Source of the DNA: Arenibacter sp. ARW7G5Y1
GTDB taxonomy: Bacteria; Bacteroidota; Bacteroidia; Flavobacteriales; Flavobacteriaceae
Direction of reading: 5' to 3'
DNA: 64,000 nucleotides
Assembly (NCBI RefSeq): GCF_003201775.1
Contig: NZ_QJJZ01000006.1
Location: 1 to 64,000 of the forward strand
A program made the translations under genes and the position numbers. The notes below the pieces were generated by a model. The model was not told the DNA's origin. It was given only the letters and a program-made list of their open reading frames with translations, and ran no database searches. This document shows, one piece after another, positions 9,423 to 16,370 of this stretch. The number at the start of each line of letters is the position of its first letter. Within the stretch, counting starts at the first letter, position 1.

Positions 9423-9842
9423 CTATTTTACCAGTACCAATACAAAGCCATCCGCTCCACTACCCGAAGAGGTGTTGTTTTGGTCTAAGACCAATTGTGA
9501 CTTGGCAACATCAATACCACCTACCTCCTTGTCGTTTAATTGCAAATAATCCTGGTCTTTCCCCTGTAGGATGGAATAAGCATAGGTGCCCGTTGGCAAG
9601 CCGTTGTATAGTGCGCCTGATTCGTCATTGTTGGTAACGAGCAAGGTCCCATCCTTGGTGTCGAATTCCCATATAATTTTACCTTTTTCAAAGTCTTCAT
9701 CAATCCCAGCGAATCCACCACTAACGCTCATCAGGTTCCAAGTTCCACTAACCTTGTCCTTCTTTTCGGGCGTACTTTCTGTGGAACATCCATGTAGGAC
9801 AAAAATCAGAACCAGGAAGCGTATTAATCCATATACTTTCAT
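9423..9842 (-). CDS. Lipocalin-like lipoprotein, function unknown
   Basis: A 139-aa lipoprotein with a hydrophobic leader and lipobox Cys19 (IFVLHGC). The mature part begins with the GTWNLMSVSGG pattern, followed by alternating beta strands (IIWEFDTKDGTLLVTNN, GTYAYSIL). This is typical of the small 'lipocalin-like domain' lipoproteins of Bacteroidota. Ligand and role are unknown. The gene stands alone between csp and tadA. An unusual Gly/Ser stretch (SSGSGADG) precedes the last strand. Confidence 0.75.
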   Translation of the reverse strand: MKVYGLIRFLVLIFVLHGCSTESTPEKKDKVSGTWNLMSVSGGFAGIDEDFEKGKIIWEFDTKDGTLLVTNNDESGALYNGLPTGTYAYSILQGKDQDYLQLNDKEVGGIDVAKSQLVLDQNNTSSGSGADGFVLVLVK

Positions 9843-9924
9843 TATATCTCAGATTGTTGAATTAAAAAGTAGATGCAAAATCTGCTAATAAGTTGCGTAT
9901 TAGGCAAAACCAATTGGAAACATT

Positions 9925-10374
9925 CTAATTCAAATTACGCTTCTGAATAAAAAAGCGCTTCAAAATTTCCGATGCCTCCTTCTCCATGACCCCTTTTACC
10001 AATTCGGTCTTGGGGTGTATTTTGGTACCCATGGTTATAAAACCCCTATCCAAGTCCCTTGCTGCATAGACAACCTTGGAAATTTGGCTCCAATACAGTG
10101 CCCCCGCACACATTTGACAAGGTTCCAGTGTTACGTATAGGGTGCAATTGTGTAGATACTTCCCTCCCAGAAAATTGGCCGCCGCGGTTATGGCCTGCAT
10201 TTCGGCATGTGCAGTAACATCGTTCAAACGTTCGGTTAAATTATGCGCCCTGGCAATAATCCTATTCTCAACAACAATAATGGCACCAACGGGCACCTCT
10301 CCTATTTCAAAAGCGGCTTCTGCCTCCTGTAAGGCTCTCTTCATAAAATAAGTGTCGTCAAAAGGATTGATCAT
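9925..10374 (-). CDS. tadA: tRNA-specific adenosine deaminase (TadA-type nucleoside deaminase)
   Basis: A 149-aa zinc-dependent deaminase expected to convert A34 to inosine in tRNA-Arg(ACG). The zinc and catalytic signature is complete: HAE at residues 56-58 and PCQMC at 85-89. The ATG at 10374 (MINPFDDTYFMKRALQ) matches the family N-terminus. An in-frame upstream ATG at 10434 would add 20 residues (MVFFLTLHQY...) unlike any TadA, and I reject it. It is divergent from dxs with a 150-bp gap. A guanine or cytosine deaminase of the same fold is the alternative, but the motif set favours TadA. Confidence 0.9.
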   Translation of the reverse strand: MINPFDDTYFMKRALQEAEAAFEIGEVPVGAIIVVENRIIARAHNLTERLNDVTAHAEMQAITAAANFLGGKYLHNCTLYVTLEPCQMCAGALYWSQISKVVYAARDLDRGFITMGTKIHPKTELVKGVMEKEASEILKRFFIQKRNLN

Positions 10375-10503
10375 ACCTAACATTTTAAGCCACAATAGTA
10401 AACAATATTGGTGAAGGGTCAAAAAAAATACCATTTGATTAAATTATCCTGAAAAACCGCCAATGATCCACTAAAAAACATACCATTCAACGTTTAAATA
10501 CCT

Positions 10504-10511
10504 TAGTTTTG
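10504..10511 (+). promoter_or_regulatory. -7 box candidate of dxs (TAGTTTTG)
   Basis: An exact TAnnTTTG match 15 bp before the ATG at 10527. It overlaps a possible in-frame TTG start at 10509. A promoter at this position would put the transcription start downstream of that TTG, so it argues for the ATG start. Confidence 0.45.
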
Positions 10512-10526
10512 CGTAACATTTTTAGT

Positions 10527-12305
10527 ATGCCCAAGGGAATTCTACAACATATTAACGACCCCAAGGATATTCGAACCTTGGAAATAGTCGATTTATTGCA
10601 ACTTGCCCAAGAATTAAGGGAGTTCATCATAGACATTGTAGCTACCAAAGAAGGGCATTTGGGGGCCAGCTTGGGTGTTGTGGAACTAACGATCGCCATT
10701 CATTATGTATTTAACACCCCGAAAGACAAGCTAATATGGGATGTTGGACATCAGGCTTACGGCCATAAAATATTGACCGGACGTAGGGATATATTCGATA
10801 CCAATAGGCAATTGGGGGGAATAAGCGGATTTCCCAAACGCACAGAAAGCATTTATGACGTATTTGGCACTGGACATAGTTCAACCTCTATTTCAGCAAT
10901 CCTAGGAATGGCTTTGGCCTCCCAAATAAAGGGGGCAAAAAATATACAGCACATTGCCGTCATAGGTGATGCCTCCATTGCTAGCGGTATGGCCTTTGAA
11001 GCGCTTAATCATGCCGGGGACACCAACGCCAACGTCCTTATTATCCTAAATGACAATGCCATAGGAATTGATCCTAGCGTAGGTGCCTTGAAAAAATACC
11101 TTACCAATGTTAAAAAAGGCACAGCCAAAGACGAAAACATTTTTGAATGTTTAAATTTTAATTATTCCGGCCCTTTGGACGGACATGATCTGGCTATGTT
11201 GATAAAAGAGCTAAAGAGGTTAAAAGATATTGAAGGGCCCAAATTGCTCCATATTATAACTACCAAGGGAAAAGGACTCAAAAAAGCTGAGGAGAACCAA
11301 GTAGCGTACCATGCTCCAGGGAAATTTAATAAAGAAACGGGCGACCTTTGGCCCAAAACCTCGGAAAAACAACCTCCAAAATATCAGGATGTTTTTGGGC
11401 ACACCTTGGTAGAATTGGCTAAAAACAATGAACATATTGTAGGTATAACCCCAGCCATGCCCACCGGAAGCTCCCTTAAATATATGATGGAACAAATCCC
11501 GGAAAGGGCTTTTGATGTGGGCATTGCCGAGCAACATGCCGTAACCATGGCTGGTGGAATGGCCGCAGAAGGCCTGGTCCCATTTTGCAATATATACTCT
11601 ACTTTTTTACAGCGTGCCTATGACCAGATCATACATGATGTAGCTCTTCAAAATCTCCCAGTTATTTTCTGTTTGGATCGTGCAGGTATAGTTGGGCAGG
11701 ACGGTGCCACCCATCACGGAATATATGATATGGCCTATTTACGGTGCATACCAAATCTTATTATTTTTGCACCTTTGAACGAAATCGAACTTAGGGATAT
11801 AATGTTCACGGCACAGCTGGGTTTAGGACAACCCATAGCCATAAGATATCCAAGAGGAAGAGGGGTAACACTGGATTGGAAACAACAGTTTAACAAAATT
11901 CCGATAGGATTATCACAAGAATTAAAAAAAGGTACGAAAATTGCTGTACTTTCAATCGGTCATATTGGGAACATGGTGGTTGATTTACTAAAAAGCACGA
12001 AGGACGAGGGCCAAATTGGCCATTACAATATGCGTTTTGTAAAGCCTTTGGATACGATTATGCTGCGGAAAATATTCTCGGCCTATGAGCAGGTGATCAC
12101 CATTGAGGATGGCTGTAAAATGGGGGGATTTGGAAGTGCCATTTTGGAATATGCCAACGAGATGCATAGTTTTGTCCCAATAAAGATTTTTGGAATTGAA
12201 GATGTTTTTATAGAGCACGGAACTGTGGAAGAGCTCCATAAAATAGCTAAAATAGATATATCGACCTTAAAAAAATATATTAACAACCTCTTGAATACTG
12301 ATTAG
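10527..12305 (+). CDS. dxs: 1-deoxy-D-xylulose-5-phosphate synthase
   Basis: A 592-aa thiamine-diphosphate enzyme that condenses pyruvate and glyceraldehyde 3-phosphate, the first step of the MEP isoprenoid pathway. Visible motifs are the GHLGASLGVVELTIAIH N-terminus, the ThDP/Mg motif from GDASIASG (near residue 147) to NDN (near 175), a transketolase pyrimidine domain with DVGIAEQHAVTMAGG, RAGIVGQDGATHHG, and a C-terminal transketolase domain ending near IEHGTVEELHK. I start at ATG 10527 (MPKGILQHI) rather than TTG 10509, because of the promoter box and the family N-terminus. The next gene begins 1 bp after the stop, so the two are translationally close. Confidence 0.96.
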   Translation: MPKGILQHINDPKDIRTLEIVDLLQLAQELREFIIDIVATKEGHLGASLGVVELTIAIHYVFNTPKDKLIWDVGHQAYGHKILTGRRDIFDTNRQLGGISGFPKRTESIYDVFGTGHSSTSISAILGMALASQIKGAKNIQHIAVIGDASIASGMAFEALNHAGDTNANVLIILNDNAIGIDPSVGALKKYLTNVKKGTAKDENIFECLNFNYSGPLDGHDLAMLIKELKRLKDIEGPKLLHIITTKGKGLKKAEENQVAYHAPGKFNKETGDLWPKTSEKQPPKYQDVFGHTLVELAKNNEHIVGITPAMPTGSSLKYMMEQIPERAFDVGIAEQHAVTMAGGMAAEGLVPFCNIYSTFLQRAYDQIIHDVALQNLPVIFCLDRAGIVGQDGATHHGIYDMAYLRCIPNLIIFAPLNEIELRDIMFTAQLGLGQPIAIRYPRGRGVTLDWKQQFNKIPIGLSQELKKGTKIAVLSIGHIGNMVVDLLKSTKDEGQIGHYNMRFVKPLDTIMLRKIFSAYEQVITIEDGCKMGGFGSAILEYANEMHSFVPIKIFGIEDVFIEHGTVEELHKIAKIDISTLKKYINNLLNTD

Positions 12306-12306
12306 C

Positions 12307-13419
12307 ATGTACGGTAAAATTTTCATTATTGTCCTTCTGTTTCTAAATTTTAATTTTTTATTCGCACAAGATACTATTCCCGCTCCACAAGCCCCGGATT
12401 CCATACAAGTAGATTCTATGCGTATAGATACCATAGTAATACGGACCTTGCAGGACAAAATTAAATACATTCCGCGTGGTGCAGACCTGACAAATCCCGT
12501 TGTCTCCTTTAAGCGCACCAAGCCCCTAGAAGAAAAATACAGACGATTTAGAATTCCTTCGTTTTGGGAAAAGGAGAATAAACTTGGATTTAATTTTAGT
12601 GAAGTAGCCTTTGTAAACTGGAATGCCGGGGGTAACAATTCCATTTCCGGATTGGCCAGCGCCAAATTTGTACGAAATTATAAATTTCGATACGTTCAAC
12701 TCAACAACAATTTGGACATACGATATGGCCTCAATGCCCAAGAAGGTTTTAAATTAAGAAAGTCCGATGATGCATTACGGTTTTCCTCCACCTTTGCATT
12801 TCGAAGGGATACCATAAGCAATTGGTACTATTCCGCTAGTGCCGAATTTAGGACACAGTTCTCCAATGGTTACAAATATCCCAATAGGGATAAACCAATT
12901 TCCCGATTTATGGCTCCTGGCTATGCCCTATTGGGTGCTGGTACTTCCTATATTCCAGAAGGCAAGAAATTCAACCTGCGCTTAGCCCCTCTCACCTTCA
13001 AATCCACCTTTGTGTTAGACCAAACTCTTGCCAACAGTGGTGCTTTTGGGGTACAAAAAGCACTTATAGACACCGATGGCAACATAATAAAAGAGGGCGA
13101 AAACGTATATCTGGAATTTGGTTTTCTGGTCTCCAACTCCTGGGAAACCATGGTTTATGAAAATGTAAAACTAAATCACAGGTTACAATTATACTCGGAC
13201 TACGTGAAAAATTTCGGGAACATAGATGTTGACTGGGAAGTAAATTTGGATTTAGCCGTAAACAAATATGTAAAGGCCTCCATTGGCACCCATGTTTTAT
13301 ATGACCACGATATAATTTTCGACGAGGTTAAAGCCGCGGATGGCACCATTACAACCCCGGGAAAACGCAAGGTACAATTCAAACAATTACTGGGCGTAGG
13401 TTTGATCTATGATTTTTAA
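12307..13419 (+). CDS. DUF3078 outer-membrane-like protein
   Basis: A 370-aa exported protein with a signal peptide (about 1-20, NFNFLFAQ). The core contains FSEVAFVNWNAGGNNSISGLASAKF, typical of DUF3078, and alternating amphipathic strands through to the C-terminal KQLLGVGLIYDF, whose terminal phenylalanine suits an outer-membrane beta-barrel. Function is unknown. The gene sits 1 bp after dxs and converges with dgt, their stop codons overlapping by 4 bp. In flavobacteria this family is commonly found next to dxs, but whether the two are functionally linked is unknown. Confidence 0.88.
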   Translation: MYGKIFIIVLLFLNFNFLFAQDTIPAPQAPDSIQVDSMRIDTIVIRTLQDKIKYIPRGADLTNPVVSFKRTKPLEEKYRRFRIPSFWEKENKLGFNFSEVAFVNWNAGGNNSISGLASAKFVRNYKFRYVQLNNNLDIRYGLNAQEGFKLRKSDDALRFSSTFAFRRDTISNWYYSASAEFRTQFSNGYKYPNRDKPISRFMAPGYALLGAGTSYIPEGKKFNLRLAPLTFKSTFVLDQTLANSGAFGVQKALIDTDGNIIKEGENVYLEFGFLVSNSWETMVYENVKLNHRLQLYSDYVKNFGNIDVDWEVNLDLAVNKYVKASIGTHVLYDHDIIFDEVKAADGTITTPGKRKVQFKQLLGVGLIYDF

Positions 13420-14759
13420 AGCTGTTTTCCCATAATCTTATTATGGATGTGCACCGCAGCACTATCCGATAAGCTGGCAACATAACAGCAGGTACTCAAG
13501 AGTATATCGTAGATGGAACCTTTGGTTTCCCTATAAGGTTCGGGCAAAGTAGAAATCATAAGTCGGTCATAATTGGAACTATTCCCTTCCTTATTCCTGA
13601 TCAATGCCGTTGCATATACATCCAAAATGTCCGAAATTATCCTGTAACCCGCTATTTCCTTTTCCAACACCTCCTGGGACCTATAGATCTTCTGTACACT
13701 TAAGGTAATAATATCCTCTATTTGTGCCTTAAACTTGCTTTTATCCATTAAGGAAACCGAAAATTCCCCGTTTAGGATAGCATCCTCGTTTTCAATAAAA
13801 ATAGTAATGGCATCAGAGATCAAGGTGTTGATAGCAAGAGCCCTTAAATAGCTCAGACGATCTTCCATATATGCCAAATTGTTATACTTTTTTATGTTGA
13901 TACTGTCCTTGACCAACTTAATTAAATACTCCAAGGCATAATCCTCTGAAATAAGGCCTAAATTGATTCCGTCCTCAAAATCGATAATGGTATAACAAAT
14001 ATCATCTGCAGCCTCTACCAAAAAAGTAAGCGGGTGTCTACAAAAACCGACATCCCTGCCCTTTCCCCTCGATTCGAGTCCCAGCTCCGCGGCCACCTCC
14101 TGAAAAGAAGACACATCCTGTTGAAAAAATCCAAATTTCTTGTCCGCTATATGCTTGGTGGGCTTTTTGGGCAAGGATTCCTTTGGGTATTTCATAAAAG
14201 CCCCCAGGGTAGCGTAACTAAGTCGCAATCCCCCTTCAACTCCTTGGCGGGATTCTGTTAATAATCTATATCCATTGGCATTACCTTCAAAATCTATAAT
14301 GTCCTGATACTCTTTTGGTGTCAACACCTTCTCAAACTGTTTGCCCCTGCCCGTTTTAAAGTATTCCCCTATGGCCTTCTCCCCACTATGGCCAAAAGGA
14401 GGGTTCCCAATATCATGTGCCAGGGCTGCAGCGGCAACAATGGCGCCAAAATCGTTAAAGCGATAACCGTGCACTTCACGTAAATGAGGATGTTTTTCCA
14501 GAATTTTCTTCCCGGCGATCCTGCCAAGGCTTCTACCTACTACCGAGACCTCCAAGCTATGGGTAAGACGGGTGTGGACAAAATCGGTTTTGGAAAGAGG
14601 TATTACCTGTGTCTTGTCCTGTAGGCTCCTAAAAGCCGCAGAAAATATCACCCTATCGTAATCCACTTCAAAACCCAACCGAGTTTCATCCTGTTCCTTT
14701 CTAATTCTTTTGTTGGTATCACCAAAACGTTTCAAGGAAAGAAGCTGCTCCCAATTCAT
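13416..14759 (-). CDS. dgt: dGTP triphosphohydrolase
   Basis: A 447-aa HD-superfamily enzyme that hydrolyses dGTP (and related dNTPs) to the nucleoside and triphosphate. The metal-binding HD set is present: His67 in TRLTHSLEV and His115-Asp116 in LAHDIGNPPFGHSGE, with a downstream ADDICYTIIDFEDG aspartate. The N-terminal RKEQDETRLGFEVDYDRVIFSAAFRSLQDKTQV is the Dgt signature. Length is normal for the short bacterial class. It converges with DUF3078, and its own upstream region holds the candidate sRNA described separately. Confidence 0.94.
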   Translation of the reverse strand: MNWEQLLSLKRFGDTNKRIRKEQDETRLGFEVDYDRVIFSAAFRSLQDKTQVIPLSKTDFVHTRLTHSLEVSVVGRSLGRIAGKKILEKHPHLREVHGYRFNDFGAIVAAAALAHDIGNPPFGHSGEKAIGEYFKTGRGKQFEKVLTPKEYQDIIDFEGNANGYRLLTESRQGVEGGLRLSYATLGAFMKYPKESLPKKPTKHIADKKFGFFQQDVSSFQEVAAELGLESRGKGRDVGFCRHPLTFLVEAADDICYTIIDFEDGINLGLISEDYALEYLIKLVKDSINIKKYNNLAYMEDRLSYLRALAINTLISDAITIFIENEDAILNGEFSVSLMDKSKFKAQIEDIITLSVQKIYRSQEVLEKEIAGYRIISDILDVYATALIRNKEGNSSNYDRLMISTLPEPYRETKGSIYDILLSTCCYVASLSDSAAVHIHNKIMGKQL

Positions 14760-14909
14760 AATGTAATTTTAGAGGTCGCAAGATACATTTTTAGGATTTC
14801 AACACATAATAAAACCTAAAAACAGCGCTTACCCAACCAAACCACACACCCAATTTTTAACGATAAATTAAAGTTAAGATTACAATGGGTTTATTAGCAA
14901 TCCCCATCT

Positions 14910-15010
14910 TAGCATTTGTCTTAAGACTATCTTGGTTTCATTGTAACTATTAGTTTTTGTCGACTATTGATGTGAAATCGGAAGCTACCTCTGGCCAAGG
15001 TAGCTTTTTA
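14910..15010 (+). ncRNA. Candidate small RNA upstream of the phosphate porin
   Basis: Between dgt and the porin lies a stretch with no coding potential that ends in a strong intrinsic terminator (14982-15010) and starts near a loose -7-like box (TAGCATTTG, 14910-14918). That would make a transcript of roughly 85 nt. It would carry TATTAGTTTTTGTCGA (14948-14963), exactly complementary to 15071-15086, immediately before the porin ATG. Such an RNA could pair with the porin leader and block initiation. The promoter is weak by consensus, so the call rests on the terminator and the complementarity. Confidence 0.35.
14982..15010 (+). terminator. Intrinsic terminator in the dgt-porin intergenic region
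   Basis: A perfect 9-bp stem (AAGCTACCT / AGGTAGCTT), a 7-nt loop and a TTTTAT tail. It does not follow any protein gene on the plus strand, so it must end a leader or non-coding transcript that starts upstream of it. Confidence 0.75.
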
Positions 15011-15033
15011 TTTAAACTAATATTATTCCTAAG

Positions 15034-15051
15034 TTAACATTAAATTAACAT
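15034..15051 (+). promoter_or_regulatory. Pho-box-like element of the porin promoter
   Basis: TTAACAT-TAAA-TTAACAT: two identical 7-mers at an 11-bp period, the geometry bound by PhoB dimers. It ends 9 bp before a TACTTTG -7-like box (15061-15067), which is where activator boxes replace the -35 element in classical pho promoters. The gene it controls is a phosphate-selective-porin homolog, followed by a Pit transporter. Assignment to PhoB is inference, because no phoBR is in the window. Confidence 0.6.
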
Positions 15052-15090
15052 ATATATTGGTACTTTGTCCTCGACAAAAACTAATACTAT

Positions 15091-16296
15091 ATGAAAATGA
15101 AATGCTTAGCCCTAGGGCTTGCATTGTGCTCACTTTTTATATCCTATTCTCAAGAACCCAATGCCCCCGAATTTGGCAAAGGTCTTTTTAATTTGATGGG
15201 CAAGGACAGTACCTGGAGCTCCAAGATTGCGGCTAGAATGCAATTTTTGAGTAGCACGACTTGGACTGAAAATCCCAACGGAAATTATACAGACCCCGAT
15301 TTTAATGCTTTGATAAGAAGGGCAAGGTTAAAATTTGATGGATTTGTATATTCCCCTAAACTTCGTTACAAACTGGAGTTGGGATTGTCCAACAGGGATA
15401 TTTCCGGTGGTTCCAAATACACTGGTAACGCCCCACGTTATATACTGGACGCCGTAATAATGTGGAATTTCTATCAAAATTTTGAACTTTGGGTAGGCCA
15501 AACCAAACTGCCCGGCAATATGGAGCGGATTATTTCTTCAGGCAATCTTCAAATGGTGGACCGTTCCCTATTAAATGGTCAGTTTACCTTAGACAGGGAT
15601 ATGGGCATTCAACTTAGACACCACTCCCATCTAACGGATACATTTGTGATACGCGAAATAATCGCAATTTCGCAAGGAGAAGGTAGAAATATCACCACTG
15701 GAAATCTAGGTGGCCATCAATACAGCGGACGCGTGGAACTACTTCCATTTGGTGAATTTAAAAGAGGTGGCGAATATAGTGGAGGCGATTTAAAAAGGGA
15801 AAAATCCCCAAAACTGATGGTGGCCGCCACGTACAACCTGAACCTCAATGCGGTTAAGACCAGAGGTAGCCAAGGGACATATATGGTAACCGACTTCGGT
15901 TTTCACCAAACCGATATCAACACCCTATTTCTAGATGCCATGTTTAAGTATAACGGATTCTCCTTTATGGCCGAATACGCATATAGGGATGCCGAAGACC
16001 CCATTGCGAGAAATATGGACGGTTTTCAGACCGGGGAGACAGTGCAGATAGGGCACGGATTAAATCTGCAAACCGGATATCTTTTAAACAGTAATTGGGA
16101 AATTTCCGGAAGATACACCAACATAGAACTGGAGAATAATATTACCATAGAAAACCCTAAAAATCAATACACCCTAGGACTTTCAAAATATATTGTTGGC
16201 CACAAATTGAAGGTGCAAACGGATATTAGCTATCTATCTGTTGGCAGTGGCCCTGATGAATTAATGTACAGACTGCAATTGGATGTACATTTTTAA
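15091..16296 (+). CDS. Phosphate-selective porin O/P family protein
   Basis: A 401-aa outer-membrane beta-barrel of the OprO/OprP family, expected to take up phosphate or polyphosphate. It has a signal peptide (about 1-21, SLFISYSQ), then RIARLKFDGF-type sequence (RRARLKFDGFVYSPKLRYKLELGLSNRD), WVGQTKLPGNMERI, and a barrel ending KVQTDISYLSVGSG...YRLQLDVHF with terminal Phe. The Pho-box-like repeat upstream and the Pit transporter 74 bp downstream both point to phosphate. The leader just before the ATG forms one arm of a 16-bp inverted repeat. Confidence 0.9.
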   Translation: MKMKCLALGLALCSLFISYSQEPNAPEFGKGLFNLMGKDSTWSSKIAARMQFLSSTTWTENPNGNYTDPDFNALIRRARLKFDGFVYSPKLRYKLELGLSNRDISGGSKYTGNAPRYILDAVIMWNFYQNFELWVGQTKLPGNMERIISSGNLQMVDRSLLNGQFTLDRDMGIQLRHHSHLTDTFVIREIIAISQGEGRNITTGNLGGHQYSGRVELLPFGEFKRGGEYSGGDLKREKSPKLMVAATYNLNLNAVKTRGSQGTYMVTDFGFHQTDINTLFLDAMFKYNGFSFMAEYAYRDAEDPIARNMDGFQTGETVQIGHGLNLQTGYLLNSNWEISGRYTNIELENNITIENPKNQYTLGLSKYIVGHKLKVQTDISYLSVGSGPDELMYRLQLDVHF

Positions 16297-16370
16297 GAAT
16301 AAAATATAACCTTAAGATAACGTTACGAACCTAGAGACTTTAGATATTTGCAAACTATTTTTATAAGATA

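Noticed and set aside
13994-14261. Overlapping plus-strand frame inside dgt
   Set aside because: It lies antisense within a well-supported conserved gene and has no independent evidence.
14948-15086. 16-bp terminal inverted repeats as a miniature transposable element
   Set aside because: No target-site duplication adjoins both arms, and the interior holds a working-looking promoter and terminator of the porin locus.
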